NCBI RefSeq assembly: GCF_003688555.1
Contig: NZ_REFR01000014.1
Coordinates: 124,001 to 188,000 of the forward strand
From: Eilatimonas milleporae
GTDB lineage: Bacteria > Pseudomonadota > Alphaproteobacteria > Sphingomonadales > Kordiimonadaceae
Direction: 5' to 3'
DNA length: 64,000 nucleotides
How positions within the stretch are numbered: position 1 is the stretch's first letter; each line of letters begins with the position of its first letter. The notes under the pieces are model-generated. The model saw nothing but the letters and a program-made list of their open reading frames with translations, had not been told where the DNA came from and ran no database searches. This document shows, piece after piece, positions 24,937-35,988 of the stretch. A program made the position numbers and the translations under genes.

Positions 24937-26730
24937 ATGCCCAGTTACAAAGCCCCCGTCAAAGACATGCTGTTCATTCTGAATGACGTGCTTCAGATCA
25001 ACAGATATTCCAACCTGCCCGGATACGGCGACGCCACCCCCGATCTGGTGTCCGCCATCCTCGAGGAAGGCGCGAAATTCTGCGAAAATGAATTGCAGCC
25101 CCTGAACCGCAGCGGCGACGAAGAAGGCTGCGTGCGCCACGAGGACGGCTCGGTCACCACGCCGAAAGGCTTCAAGGACGCCTATGACCAGTATATCGAG
25201 GCCGGCTGGACCGGGCTGACCCAGCCCACCGAATACGGCGGACAGGGCCTGCCCCACGTTCTCGGCATCGCCATGGAGGAAATGCGCGTGTCCGCCAACA
25301 TGGCCTGGGCCATGTATCCGGGCCTGAGCGAGGGCGCCATGGCCGCCATCCAGATTTCCGGCACCGACGAGCAGAAAAACAAATATCTGCCCAAAATGAT
25401 CGAAGGCAAATGGACCGGCACCATGAACCTGACCGAACCCCATTGCGGCACCGACCTGGGCCTGCTGCGCACCAAGGCCGAACCGCGCGAGGACGGCGCC
25501 TACAACGTCACCGGCACCAAGATTTTCATCTCCGCCGGTGAACATGACATGAGCGAAAACATCATCCATCTGGTGCTCGGCCGCCTGCCCGACGCCCCGA
25601 AAGGCGTCAAGGGCATCTCCATGTTCGTCGTGCCGAAATATCTGGTGGGCGACGACGGCAGCATCGGCGAGCGCAACGGCGTCTCCTGCGGCTCGATCGA
25701 GGAAAAGATGGGCATCCACGGCAATTCCACCTGCGTCATGAACTATGACAATGCCGTCGGCTATCTGATCGGCGAGCCGAACAAGGGCCTGCAAGCCATG
25801 TTCATCATGATGAACGCCGCCCGCCTCGGTGTCGGCATTCAGGGGCTCGGCCTGTCCGAGGTCAGCTACCAGAACGCCCTCGACTATGCCAAGGACCGCA
25901 TCCAGGGCCGCAGCCTGAAAGGCGCCGCCAACGAAAACAAACCGGCCGATCCCATCATCGTCCACCCCGATGTGCGCCGTATGCTGCTGAACAGCAAATC
26001 CTTCAACGAGGCCGCGCGGGCGCTCGGCCTGTGGGGCGCCCTGCTCGTCGACCTGTCGCACAAGGCCGCGACCGAGGAGGAACGCCAGGAAGCCGACGAT
26101 CTGGTCGGCCTGATGACCCCGGTCATCAAGGGCGTCTTCACCGACAAGGGCTATGAAAACGCCACCAACGCCCAGCAGGTGTTCGGCGGGCACGGCTACA
26201 TCGCCGAATGGGGCATGGAACAGTTCGTCCGCGACGCCCGCATCGCCATGATCTATGAAGGCACCAACGGCATTCAGGCGCTGGACCTTGTCGGGCGCAA
26301 GCTGCCGGCCAATGGCGGCCGCGCCGTCCAAGCCTTCTTCAAACATGTCGGCACCTTCATTTCCGACAACAAGGACACCGAAAAACTGGCCGATTTCACC
26401 GGCCCGCTGTCCAAGGCCCTGACCGATCTGCAAACGGCGACCATGTGGCTGATGCAGAACGCCATGGGCAATCCGGATCATGCCGGCGCCGCGTCCGTGC
26501 CCTATATGCACCTGATGGGACATGTGGTGCTCGGCCTGATGTGGGCGAAAATCGCCAAAGCCAGCCAGGAAGCACTGGACGCGGGCAGCGAGGATCCCCA
26601 ATTCCACGAGAACAAACTGACCACCGGCCGCTACTACATGAAACGCCGGCTTGTCGAAACCGCGTCGCTGCTGTCCGAAATCCAGGCCGGCGCCGACGAT
26701 GTCATGGCGCTTGACGCCGCCAACTTTTAA
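24937..26730 (+). CDS. acyl-CoA dehydrogenase
   Basis: This FAD enzyme catalyses the first step of beta-oxidation. The 597-residue length and the start [15 protein letters not shown] match the long alphaproteobacterial acyl-CoA dehydrogenase type with an extra C-terminal domain (after about residue 465). Visible signatures are [26 protein letters not shown] (flavin-binding region) and [17 protein letters not shown] with the catalytic-base glutamate near residue 440. It is first of three closely spaced genes, followed by thiolase (18-base gap) and the hydratase/dehydrogenase fusion. The chain-length preference is unknown. Confidence 0.93.
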   Translation: MPSYKAPVKDMLFILNDVLQINRYSNLPGYGDATPDLVSAILEEGAKFCENELQPLNRSGDEEGCVRHEDGSVTTPKGFKDAYDQYIEAGWTGLTQPTEYGGQGLPHVLGIAMEEMRVSANMAWAMYPGLSEGAMAAIQISGTDEQKNKYLPKMIEGKWTGTMNLTEPHCGTDLGLLRTKAEPREDGAYNVTGTKIFISAGEHDMSENIIHLVLGRLPDAPKGVKGISMFVVPKYLVGDDGSIGERNGVSCGSIEEKMGIHGNSTCVMNYDNAVGYLIGEPNKGLQAMFIMMNAARLGVGIQGLGLSEVSYQNALDYAKDRIQGRSLKGAANENKPADPIIVHPDVRRMLLNSKSFNEAARALGLWGALLVDLSHKAATEEERQEADDLVGLMTPVIKGVFTDKGYENATNAQQVFGGHGYIAEWGMEQFVRDARIAMIYEGTNGIQALDLVGRKLPANGGRAVQAFFKHVGTFISDNKDTEKLADFTGPLSKALTDLQTATMWLMQNAMGNPDHAGAASVPYMHLMGHVVLGLMWAKIAKASQEALDAGSEDPQFHENKLTTGRYYMKRRLVETASLLSEIQAGADDVMALDAANF

Positions 26731-26748
26731 GCCCGAGGGAGCTTGATC

Positions 26749-27954
<1,206 letters not shown>

Positions 27955-27991
27955 TTCAACGCGGCAAGACCCAAACGGGAGAGACAAGACA

Positions 27992-30208
27992 ATGACCGAA
28001 AGCATTCGCTACGAGGTGGACGGCGACGGCATCGCGCTTCTGACCATCGACCTGCCCGGCCAGTCGATGAATGTGTTCAACGCGCAGCTCATCGACGATC
28101 TGGACACCGTGATCGACAAGGTGCTCGCCGACAACGCCGTCAAGGGCGCCGTGATCACCTCGGCCAAGCCGGCCTTCCTCGCCGGGGCGGACCTGAACAT
28201 GCTGGGCGGTGAAGACGCCGCCGATATGAGCCTCGAGGCCCAGTTCGAAAGCACCTTCCGCCTCAACAAAATCCTGCGCAAGCTGGAAACCGGCGGCAAA
28301 TCCGTCAAGGAACTGGGCAAGGGCGGCACCAAGCCTTTCGCCGCCGCCGTCAACGGCCTTGCCCTCGGCGGCGGGCTGGAGCTGGTTCTGGCCTGCCATC
28401 ACCGCGTGGTCGCCGACCATCCCAAACTTCAGCTCGGCCTGCCGGAAAGCCAGGTCGGCCTTCTGCCGGGTGCCGGCGGCACCCAGCGTCTGCCGCGCCT
28501 GATCGGCATTCAGGCCGCCGCCCAGGCCATCACCACCGGCAAGCCCTTCAATCCCCAGCAGGCGCTCGGCCTTGGCATCGTCCAGGCGGTCGTGCCCGCC
28601 GACAAGGTTGTCGAAACCGCGCGGGAATGGGTGAAGAACACCGCGTCCGCCATCGCCCCGTGGGACAAGAAGGGCTTCAAATATCCCGGCGGCGCCGGTG
28701 CCATGCACCCCGGCGCGGTGCAGACCTTCATCGGTGCCAACGCCATGGCGCAGAAGCAGACGCAGCACAATTATCCCGCCATTCAGGCCATCCTGTCCTG
28801 CCTTTATGAAGGCGGCATCGTCGACTTCGACACCGCCATCCGGATCGAAAGCAAATATTTCATGAAGCTTCTGTCCGGCCCGGTGGCGAAAAACATGATC
28901 CGCTCCCTCTTCATCAACAAGCAGGCGGTGGAAAAAGGCTCTCTCCGTCCCGCCGGTTTCGAAAAGAAAACCGTCAAGCGTCTCGGCATGCTGGGCGCCG
29001 GCATGATGGGCGCCGGCGTGGCCTATGTCTCGGCCAAGGTCGGCATGGACGTGGTGCTCCTCGACCGTGACGCGGCAGCGGCCGAAAAAGGCAAGGACTA
29101 TTCCCGCAAACTGGTGGAAAAGGGCGTCTCGCGCGGCAAGATCACCCAGGAAAAGGGCGACGCGCTGCTGTCCCGCATCCACACCACGGCGGATTACGGC
29201 GATCTCACCGACTGCGACCTGATCATCGAGGCCGTTTTCGAGGACGAAGGCATCAAGAAGGACGTGACGGAAAAGACCGAAGCCGCCATCGGCAAGGATG
29301 TGGTCTTCGCCTCCAACACCTCCACCCTGCCGATCACGGGGCTGGCGAAAAACTTCACCCGCCCGCACCAGTTCATCGGCATTCACTTCTTCTCGCCCGT
29401 CGACAAGATGCCGCTGGTCGAAATCATCATGGGTGAAAAGACCGATGATGAAACGCTGGCGCTGGCGCTCGATTACGTCTCGCAGATCAAGAAGACGCCG
29501 ATCGTCGTCAACGACAGCCGGGGCTTCTACACCAGCCGCTGTTTCGGCACCTATGTGCAGGAAGGCTACGCCATGGTGAAGGAAGGCGTGAACCCCGCCC
29601 TGATCGAGAATGCCGGCAAGATGTCCGGCATGCCGGTCGGCCCGCTGGCCGTCGGCGACGAAGTGGCCCTCGACCTGTCCTACAAGGTGATGCAGGCCAC
29701 CAAAAAGGCACTGGGCGACAAGTATACGCCCTCGCCGGCCGATGATTTCGTCGAGAAGATGGTCACCGAACTGGAACGGTTCGGCCGTAAGAACGGCAAG
29801 GGCAACTATGTCTATCCCGAAGACGGCAGCCCGAAACATCTGTGGCCGGGCCTCGGCGATCACTTCCCGCTCAGCGACGACCAGCCCACCCTGGACGAGG
29901 TGAAATCCCGCCTCATGGTGCGCCAGGCGGTCGAGGCCGCGCGCTGCTTCGAGGAAGGCGTGCTGATCGATGCCTCCTCCGGCGACATCGGCGCCATCTT
30001 CGGCTGGGGCTTCGCACCGTGGACGGGCGGACCGTTCAGCTTCATCGACACCATCGGCGTCGCCGAATTCGTCATGGAAGCCGACCGTCTGGCCCAGCAG
30101 TACGGCGAACGCTTCACACCGCCGAAACTGCTGCGCGACATGGCCGCCAGCGGCGACAGCTTCTACAAGACGGGTGAAACCCGGGGCCGCATGGCCAAAG
30201 CCGCCTGA
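27992..30208 (+). CDS. fadJ: fatty oxidation complex alpha subunit: enoyl-CoA hydratase / 3-hydroxyacyl-CoA dehydrogenase
   Basis: The 738-residue bifunctional enzyme carries out the second and third steps of beta-oxidation. The N-terminal crotonase domain (about 1-190) shows the oxyanion-hole segments AGADLNML and NGLALGGGLELVLAC. The NAD-binding domain starts near residue 330 with LGAGMMGAGVAY, followed by the 3-hydroxyacyl-CoA dehydrogenase signature (HFFSPVDKMPLVEI, then NDSRGFYTSRCF) and two C-terminal helical domains. It is the third gene of the operon. The fadB/fadJ distinction cannot be made from sequence alone. Confidence 0.94.
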   Translation: MTESIRYEVDGDGIALLTIDLPGQSMNVFNAQLIDDLDTVIDKVLADNAVKGAVITSAKPAFLAGADLNMLGGEDAADMSLEAQFESTFRLNKILRKLETGGKSVKELGKGGTKPFAAAVNGLALGGGLELVLACHHRVVADHPKLQLGLPESQVGLLPGAGGTQRLPRLIGIQAAAQAITTGKPFNPQQALGLGIVQAVVPADKVVETAREWVKNTASAIAPWDKKGFKYPGGAGAMHPGAVQTFIGANAMAQKQTQHNYPAIQAILSCLYEGGIVDFDTAIRIESKYFMKLLSGPVAKNMIRSLFINKQAVEKGSLRPAGFEKKTVKRLGMLGAGMMGAGVAYVSAKVGMDVVLLDRDAAAAEKGKDYSRKLVEKGVSRGKITQEKGDALLSRIHTTADYGDLTDCDLIIEAVFEDEGIKKDVTEKTEAAIGKDVVFASNTSTLPITGLAKNFTRPHQFIGIHFFSPVDKMPLVEIIMGEKTDDETLALALDYVSQIKKTPIVVNDSRGFYTSRCFGTYVQEGYAMVKEGVNPALIENAGKMSGMPVGPLAVGDEVALDLSYKVMQATKKALGDKYTPSPADDFVEKMVTELERFGRKNGKGNYVYPEDGSPKHLWPGLGDHFPLSDDQPTLDEVKSRLMVRQAVEAARCFEEGVLIDASSGDIGAIFGWGFAPWTGGPFSFIDTIGVAEFVMEADRLAQQYGERFTPPKLLRDMAASGDSFYKTGETRGRMAKAA

Positions 30209-30250
30209 ACCGGCCGTCGCGGTTGACAAGACCGCGCGCTGAAAGACCGG

Positions 30251-30280
30251 GGGCGTCCGTGCCATGCGCGGACGCCCTTT
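30251..30280 (+). terminator. probable terminator of the beta-oxidation operon
   Basis: A perfect 9-bp stem (GGGCGTCCG at 30251-30259 with CGGACGCCC at 30269-30277) and a 9-base loop are followed by only TTTG. It lies 42 bases past the fusion gene's stop. Confidence 0.6.
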
Positions 30281-30430
30281 GTCTAATCCGCGCCCGTGCG
30301 CTGACGTATTCACTTTGCCGGATACCGCTTCGCCCGATATGAAGTCATCAGACGGTCATTGACATGGACGAACCCCGCCCGGATCGCAGCAGGTTCGGGT
30401 TCGGTATAGGCCCCGGCTGAAGGACACCGT

Positions 30431-31084
30431 ATGAACATCACCATCGACCCCGGCCTGTCGGCGCGCGGCATCCCCCTGCATCTTGCCGTGCTGACCTATG
30501 ATGTGACGGTGGCCCCGTCGCCGGGTCTGCTCGTCAACACGATGGACGAAGCCATCCGCCAGCGGCAGGAAGAGCTGATGGGCGAACCGGCCTCCACCGA
30601 CCCGGTGATCGCCGCGACCCGCCATGCCTTCAAGACCTTCGGCAAGGACCCCAGCCGCTACCGCCCGTCGTCCGAGGCGCTGACCCGCCGTGCGCTTACG
30701 GGCAAGGGCATCGGCCCGGTCAACACCGTGGTCGACACCGGCAACATCATCTCGCTGATGACCGGCCTGCCGGTGGGCGCCTATGACGCGCGCTGGATCA
30801 ACGGCGATGTGCGCTGCCGCATCGCCGGCGAGAATGAGACCTATGACGGTATCGGGCGCGGTGCCGTCAATCTGGGCGGGCTGCTCGTGCTGTCGGATGC
30901 CGACGGCCCGTTCGGCAGCCCCTTCTCGGACAGCGGCCGGACGGCCGTGACAGACACCACCGAAAACCTCGCCTTCGTGCTATACGGCCTCAATGTCACG
31001 GAAGAAACGGTTGAGGCGGCGGCCGAGTTCGCCGACAGTCTGATCAGCCGCTTCTGCGTGACCGAACAGGGAGAGACACAGTGA
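30431..31084 (+). CDS. B3/4-domain protein (phenylalanyl-tRNA synthetase beta-chain editing-domain fold)
   Basis: The 217-residue product resembles free-standing B3/B4 domains, the part of the PheRS beta subunit that hydrolyses mischarged Tyr-tRNA(Phe). The typical segment is around residues 70-165 (RYRPSSEALTRRAL, then GPVNTVVDTGNIISLMTGLPVGAYD). Stand-alone members may be trans-editing factors or may act on other aminoacyl substrates; this is not established. It lies 222 bases after the fatty-acid operon, and its last four bases (GTGA) overlap the start of the dienoyl-CoA isomerase gene, so the two are coupled. Confidence 0.83.
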   Translation: MNITIDPGLSARGIPLHLAVLTYDVTVAPSPGLLVNTMDEAIRQRQEELMGEPASTDPVIAATRHAFKTFGKDPSRYRPSSEALTRRALTGKGIGPVNTVVDTGNIISLMTGLPVGAYDARWINGDVRCRIAGENETYDGIGRGAVNLGGLLVLSDADGPFGSPFSDSGRTAVTDTTENLAFVLYGLNVTEETVEAAAEFADSLISRFCVTEQGETQ

Positions 31085-31974
31085 CCGCCACCCAAACAGC
31101 CGCCCCAAAACCCCACACGGAAACGGGCCCGCAACACGGCGCCGGCGCCGCCTACACCACGCTCGTCATTGACCGCGATGGCCCGGTGGCCACCGTCCGG
31201 CTCAACCGCCCCGATGCGCTTAACGCCATGAACCGGGCCTTTTTCGCCGAACTGCCCGCCGCCTTCCGCGCCCTCGGCGCCGACACCTCCGTGCGCGCCA
31301 TCGTGCTGGTCGGCGAAGGCCGGCATTTCACCGCCGGTCTCGACCTGAAGGACACCTCCAATGTCATCGGCGATCGGGACGGCGATGCGGGCCGCGTGCG
31401 CGAACGCTTCCTGCGCCATGTCAAATACCTTCAGGCGTCGATCTCGGCGGTCGAGGAATGCCCGGTGCCCGTGATCGCCGCCGTTCACGGCGCCTGCATC
31501 GGCGGCGGGGTGGACCTTGTCTCGGCCTGCGATATCCGCCTGGCGACAACGGATGCCTTTTTCTCGATCAAGGAAATCGACATCGGCATTGTCGCCGACA
31601 TCGGCACCTTTCCGCGCATCCTCCGCCTGCTGCCGGACGGCATCGTCAAGGAACTGGCCTATACGGGCCGCAAGTTTCCGGCCGGCGAGGCCGCCGCGCG
31701 CGGCTTCGTCAACCATGTCCATGAAACCCGTGACGCGGTTGTCGCCCATGCGCGCGACATCGCCGCCGATATCGCCGCCAAGACGCCGCTTGCCATCGCC
31801 GGCATCAAGAATGTCCTCAACTATCAGCGGGATCATTCCGTGCGCGACGGGCTGGACTATGTGGCCGTCTGGAACAGCGCCATGCTGATGGGCGAGGACC
31901 TGATGAAAGCGGCCACCGCCACCATGACCAAGACATCGGTCGATTTCGCCGACCGTCTGCCGGACGCCGACTGA
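31081..31974 (+). CDS. delta(3,5)-delta(2,4)-dienoyl-CoA isomerase, crotonase superfamily
   Basis: The 297-residue enzyme has the crotonase fold with RHFTAGLDLKD and HGACIGGGVDLVSACDIR. The segment GGGVDL...IKEIDIGIVADIG carries an Asp, a Glu and a second Asp at the spacing of the active-site acids of mammalian ECH1, which moves double bonds in dienoyl-CoA intermediates. Plain enoyl-CoA hydratases have a different acid pattern, so isomerase is the better call. It starts at GTG 31081, overlapping the B3/4 gene. The job fits degradation of unsaturated fatty acids together with the upstream operon. The first 25 residues are low-complexity. Confidence 0.85.
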   Translation: MTATQTAAPKPHTETGPQHGAGAAYTTLVIDRDGPVATVRLNRPDALNAMNRAFFAELPAAFRALGADTSVRAIVLVGEGRHFTAGLDLKDTSNVIGDRDGDAGRVRERFLRHVKYLQASISAVEECPVPVIAAVHGACIGGGVDLVSACDIRLATTDAFFSIKEIDIGIVADIGTFPRILRLLPDGIVKELAYTGRKFPAGEAAARGFVNHVHETRDAVVAHARDIAADIAAKTPLAIAGIKNVLNYQRDHSVRDGLDYVAVWNSAMLMGEDLMKAATATMTKTSVDFADRLPDAD

Positions 31975-32054
31975 CAGCGGTCTCACCGCCGGGCCTGCCT
32001 TGATGGATCTGTTGACGGGTCTGCCGGCGGGTCCGGCGCCCCTTCGACGGCCCT

Positions 32055-32072
32055 TGACTGATTAGTCAGTCA
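32055..32072. promoter_or_regulatory. TetR-type imperfect palindrome upstream of trpF
   Basis: TGACTGATTAGTCAGTCA is an 18-bp near-palindrome (16 of 18 positions symmetric). Its form, built on repeated TGACT/AGTCA half-sites, is like operators of TetR/AcrR-family repressors. It lies 81 bases past the isomerase gene and 75 bases before trpF; a TTGACT hexamer overlaps its left edge. No TetR gene is in the window. Confidence 0.5.
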
Positions 32073-32146
32073 CCGAGGGTGTCTTATGGGCCTGTAGAGA
32101 GGCCGATCCGGGCAACCCGCCCGTCCCGCGAACGACAGGACGACCC

Positions 32147-32812
32147 ATGACCGCATCCGGGGTATCCGTGAAAATCTGCGGCCTCAGCGAGGCCGAAACC
32201 GCCCATGTCGCGGCCGGGGCCGGCGCCCGCTGGCTCGGCTTCGTGCATTTCGCGCCGTCCCCGCGCCATCTCGACCTTGCGGCGGCACGGGCCCTGGCCC
32301 CCGACCTTCCGCCCAAGGGGCCGGAGCGGGTCGGCGTGTTCGCCGGGGCCGATACCGGGACCATGGCGGCGTTCGCGGACATCCTGTCGCTGGACTGGGT
32401 CCAGTTGCACGGGGCCGAGACCCCGGACGACATCGCGGCCCTCAGGGACCGCCTGGGCCTGAAGGTCATGAAGGCGATTTCGGTCGGCGGGCCCGCCGAC
32501 ATCGCGGCCGCCGCCGCGTATGTCGGGGCCGCCGACATGATCCTGTTCGACGCGAAACCGCCGAAAGACAGCGTGCTGCCGGGCGGCAACGCCGTCTCTT
32601 TTCCGTGGGGGCTGATGCGCGGCCATGACAGTGCCCTGCCGTGGCTGCTCGCCGGCGGGCTGACGGCGGCCACGGTGTCGCAGGCCCTTGCGGACAGCGG
32701 TGCAAACGCGCTTGATGTGTCTTCCGGTGTCGAGACGGCGCCGGGCGTCAAAAGCGCGTCAAAAATTCGTGCCTTTCTCATGGCCGCCAAAGCGGCTAAA
32801 CAAGGCGCCTGA
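32147..32812 (+). CDS. trpF: phosphoribosylanthranilate isomerase
   Basis: TrpF isomerises phosphoribosylanthranilate to CdRP in tryptophan synthesis. The 221-residue TIM barrel has the active-site cysteine in VKICGL (C11) and the catalytic aspartate in ILFDAKPP, plus the C-terminal phosphate-binding segment DVSSGVE. It is followed by trpB (18-base gap) and trpA, the usual alphaproteobacterial trpFBA arrangement leading into accD and folC. Confidence 0.95.
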   Translation: MTASGVSVKICGLSEAETAHVAAGAGARWLGFVHFAPSPRHLDLAAARALAPDLPPKGPERVGVFAGADTGTMAAFADILSLDWVQLHGAETPDDIAALRDRLGLKVMKAISVGGPADIAAAAAYVGAADMILFDAKPPKDSVLPGGNAVSFPWGLMRGHDSALPWLLAGGLTAATVSQALADSGANALDVSSGVETAPGVKSASKIRAFLMAAKAAKQGA

Positions 32813-32830
32813 AAAAGAGAAAGAGACACC

Positions 32831-34057
32831 ATGTCAGAGCGTCACACCGCCTCCCCGAACAGTTTGCGCAGCGGCCCCGACCCACGCGGCCATTTCGGCC
32901 CCTATGGCGGCCGCTACGTTTCTGAAACGCTGATGCCGCTGGTTCTGGATGTGGAAAAGGCCTACCGCGAGGCGATCGCCGACCCCGCCTTCGTCGAGGA
33001 ACTGGACAGGCTGAACCGGGTCTATGTCGGCCGGCCCAATCCGCTGTACCACGCCGAACGGCTCAGCGAGGCCCTCGGCGGCGCGAAGGTCTATTTCAAA
33101 CGCGAAGACCTCAACCACACCGGCGCGCACAAGATCAACCATGCCATCGGGCAGATCCTGCTGGCACGGCGCATGGGCAAAACACGCATCATCGCCGAAA
33201 CCGGCGCCGGCCAGCACGGGGTCGCCACCGCCACGGTGGCCGCCCGCTTCGGTCTGAAATGCACGGTGTTCATGGGCGCGGTCGACATGGAACGGCAGAA
33301 GCCCAATGTCTTCCGCATGCGTCTGCTGGGCGCCGAGGTCCGCCCCGTCACGTCCGGGTCGTCGACCCTGAAGGATGCGATGAACGAAGCGCTGCGGGAC
33401 TGGGTCACCAATGTGCACGACACCTTCTACATCATCGGCACCGCCGCCGGACCGCACCCCTATCCGATGATGGTCCGCGATTTCCAGTCGATCATCGGGC
33501 GCGAAACGCGCGACCAGATGATGCAGCTGGAAGGCCGCCTGCCGGACAGCCTTGTCGCCTGTGTCGGCGGCGGCTGCAATGCGCTCGGCCTGTTTCATCC
33601 CTTTCTCGATGAACCGGATGTGGCCTGCATCGCGGTCGAGGCCGCCGGACACGGTCTGAACACCCATGAACATGCCGCCTCCATCACCGGCGGCAAACCG
33701 GGCGTTCTGCACGGTAACCGCACCTATCTGCTGCAGGACGACGACGGACAGATCGAAGAGGCCCACTCCATCTCCGCCGGTCTCGACTATCCCGGCATCG
33801 GGCCCGAACATGTCTGGCTGCATGAAAAGGGCCGGGTCGAGTATGTGTCCGCCACCGACAGCGAGGCGCTGGACGCCTTCCGGCAATGCTGCGAACTGGA
33901 AGGCATCATCCCCGCCCTGGAATCCAGCCACGGCCTGGCCGAGGTTCTCAAGCGCGCGCCCGGCCTGCCCGGCGATCATCTTATGGTGCTCAACATGTCG
34001 GGGCGCGGCGACAAGGATATCTTCACGGTGGCCGACGCCCTCGGCGCCGACCTTTGA
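32831..34057 (+). CDS. trpB: tryptophan synthase beta chain
   Basis: TrpB condenses indole with serine using pyridoxal phosphate. The 408-residue product has [16 protein letters not shown] at the start, the PLP lysine in HTGAHKIN (about residue 100), the phosphate-binding [10 protein letters not shown] and the C-terminal [10 protein letters not shown]. It pairs with TrpA encoded about 100 bases downstream. Confidence 0.97.
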   Translation: MSERHTASPNSLRSGPDPRGHFGPYGGRYVSETLMPLVLDVEKAYREAIADPAFVEELDRLNRVYVGRPNPLYHAERLSEALGGAKVYFKREDLNHTGAHKINHAIGQILLARRMGKTRIIAETGAGQHGVATATVAARFGLKCTVFMGAVDMERQKPNVFRMRLLGAEVRPVTSGSSTLKDAMNEALRDWVTNVHDTFYIIGTAAGPHPYPMMVRDFQSIIGRETRDQMMQLEGRLPDSLVACVGGGCNALGLFHPFLDEPDVACIAVEAAGHGLNTHEHAASITGGKPGVLHGNRTYLLQDDDGQIEEAHSISAGLDYPGIGPEHVWLHEKGRVEYVSATDSEALDAFRQCCELEGIIPALESSHGLAEVLKRAPGLPGDHLMVLNMSGRGDKDIFTVADALGADL

Positions 34058-34061
34058 CCCC

Positions 34062-34123
34062 CCCCAGTGATAGACCCAGTGACCCCGCAGTGACCCCCCA
34101 GTGCCACCCAGTGACCTCGCAGT
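34062..34123. repeat. degenerate CAGTGACC short repeats between trpB and trpA
   Basis: The octamer CAGTGACC or a close variant occurs five times at spacings of about 10-12 bases in this otherwise C-rich gap. It is non-coding here. I see no terminator or leader peptide. Confidence 0.6.
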
Positions 34124-34154
34124 CCCCCGGCATATCCGAAAACAGGCAGAAACC

Positions 34155-34976
34155 ATGTCACGATTGACCGCGTGCTTCAGCGCTTTGCAACGGGAAGGCC
34201 GCGCCGCCTTCATCCCCTTCATCACGGCGGGCGACCCCGACCCCGCCCTGTCCCTCGGCATCCTGAACGGCCTGCCCGGCGCCGGCGCCGACATTATCGA
34301 ACTGGGCATGCCCTTCACCGATCCGTCCGCCGACGGCCCGGCCATTGACCGCGCCGGGCAAAGGGCGCTCAAGGCCGGCGCCTGCCTGAAGGGCACGCTG
34401 GACATGGTGCGGGCCTTTCGCACCGGCGACAGCCACACGCCGATCGTGCTGATGGGCTATTTCAATCCGATATTCGCATACGGTATCGACGCCTTCGTCG
34501 TGGACGCGGCGGAGGCCGGCGTGGACGGGCTGATCATTGTCGACCTGCCGCCGGAGGAAGACGCCGAATTGCGCGTGCCGGCGGCCCGCGCCGGGCTGGC
34601 CACGGTGCGGCTGGCCACCCCCACATCCGATGACGACCGCCTGACCACCATCCTCGATGGCGCCAGCGGGTTCGTCTATTATGTGGCGGTCGCCGGTGTG
34701 ACCGGTCAGAAATCGGCGGCAGCGGACGATATCGCGGCCGCGCTCGGCCGCATTCGCCGCCGGACCGATCTGCCGGTTGCCGTCGGTTTCGGCATCAGGA
34801 CACCGCAGCAGGCGGCCGACATCGCCCGGCACGCCGACGCGGCGGTCGTCGGCTCGGCCATCGTCTCGGTGATCGAGGACGCTTTGGACGCGGACGGCAA
34901 CGCCCCGGACGGGCTGGGCGATAAAGTCCTGGCATTTGTCAGAACGCTTGCCGATGGTGTAAGAACGGCCCGGTAA
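34155..34976 (+). CDS. trpA: tryptophan synthase alpha chain
   Basis: TrpA cleaves indole-3-glycerol phosphate to indole for TrpB. The 273-residue TIM barrel contains the catalytic glutamate in [15 protein letters not shown] and the catalytic aspartate region ([11 protein letters not shown]), with phosphate-binding GFGIRT near residue 215. I start at ATG 34155 (MSRLTACF); the open frame goes back to 34101 through repetitive sequence. No strong ribosome site is visible. Confidence 0.95.
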   Translation: MSRLTACFSALQREGRAAFIPFITAGDPDPALSLGILNGLPGAGADIIELGMPFTDPSADGPAIDRAGQRALKAGACLKGTLDMVRAFRTGDSHTPIVLMGYFNPIFAYGIDAFVVDAAEAGVDGLIIVDLPPEEDAELRVPAARAGLATVRLATPTSDDDRLTTILDGASGFVYYVAVAGVTGQKSAAADDIAAALGRIRRRTDLPVAVGFGIRTPQQAADIARHADAAVVGSAIVSVIEDALDADGNAPDGLGDKVLAFVRTLADGVRTAR

Positions 34977-35023
34977 GGGCTTTCCTCTCCGCCGACGGCC
35001 AAAAGTTAAGGAGCCACCCGCCC

Positions 35024-35902
35024 ATGAGCTGGCTGACCAATTATGTAAAACCGAAGCTGCGCAAGGTTCTGAATGCACGGGAAACGCCCGACAATCTGTG
35101 GCACAAGTGCAAAAATTGCGGCCAGATGATCTTCCTGAAGGAATTTGTCGCCGCCGGCTATGTCTGCGCCCACTGCGATCATCACGACCGTATGCCGCCG
35201 AAAGACCGTTTCGACAGCCTGTTCGACAACAAGACTTATGAGCTGCTGGACCTGCCGCAGGTCCGTCAGGACCCGCTGAAATTCCGCGACAGCAAGCGCT
35301 ACACCGAACGCCTGAAAACGGCCCGCCAGAAAACCGAGGATCAGGACGCGATCAAGGTGGCCGTCGGCCGCATCGGCGGTGTCGAGACCGTCGTCGCCCT
35401 TCAGAATTTCTTCTTCATGGGCGGATCCATGGGCATGGCCGTCGGCGAGGGCATCATCACGGCGGCCCGGCATGCCCTGAAAATCCGGGCGCCCTTCGTG
35501 ATGCTGTCGGCCTCGGGCGGCGCCCGCATGCAGGAGGGCATCCTGTCGCTGATGCAGATGCCGCGCACCACCGTGGCGGTCCAGATGCTGCGCGAAGCCG
35601 GCCTGCCCTACATTGTCGTCCTGACCGATCCGACCTCGGGCGGTGTGTCCGCCTCCTACGCCATGCTGGGGGACATTCAGATCGCCGAACCGGGCGCGAT
35701 GATCGCCTTTTCCGGTCCCCGCGTGATCGAACAGACCATCCGGGAAAAGCTGCCCGACGGGTTTCAGCGGGCGGAATATCTGCACGAACACGGCATGGTC
35801 GACAGGGTTGTGCACCGGCACGACATGGCGCGCGAACTGGGCACCATCCTTGCCATGCTGACGAACGGGCGCCACCGTCACAGTCCCCAGGCCGCCGAAT
35901 AA
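35024..35902 (+). CDS. accD: acetyl-CoA carboxylase carboxyltransferase subunit beta
   Basis: AccD forms the carboxyltransferase with AccA, making malonyl-CoA. The 292-residue product has the N-terminal zinc ribbon (C29, C32, C48, C51) and the carboxyltransferase core with [11 protein letters not shown] and [18 protein letters not shown] lies about 10 bases before the ATG. Position after trpA and before folC is a conserved arrangement. Confidence 0.96.
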   Translation: MSWLTNYVKPKLRKVLNARETPDNLWHKCKNCGQMIFLKEFVAAGYVCAHCDHHDRMPPKDRFDSLFDNKTYELLDLPQVRQDPLKFRDSKRYTERLKTARQKTEDQDAIKVAVGRIGGVETVVALQNFFFMGGSMGMAVGEGIITAARHALKIRAPFVMLSASGGARMQEGILSLMQMPRTTVAVQMLREAGLPYIVVLTDPTSGGVSASYAMLGDIQIAEPGAMIAFSGPRVIEQTIREKLPDGFQRAEYLHEHGMVDRVVHRHDMARELGTILAMLTNGRHRHSPQAAE

Positions 35903-35927
35903 AGGCACGCCGCGCACGGTGCGGCAG

Positions 35928-35983
35928 TGCTGCCAGAAACGCACCAGAGACACGCCAGAGACGCGCCAGAAACATATCAGAGA
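35928..35983. repeat. degenerate 10-12-bp repeats between accD and folC
   Basis: Five successive units related to GCCAGAGACGC fill most of the 86-base gap between accD and folC. The last one runs into the putative folC ribosome site (GAGAGG). They are non-coding. Confidence 0.6.
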
Positions 35984-35988
35984 GGTGT

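Noticed and set aside
31975-32146. trp leader peptide and attenuator before trpF
   Set aside because: No short frame with tandem Trp codons and no terminator/antiterminator pair; only a TetR-like palindrome is seen.
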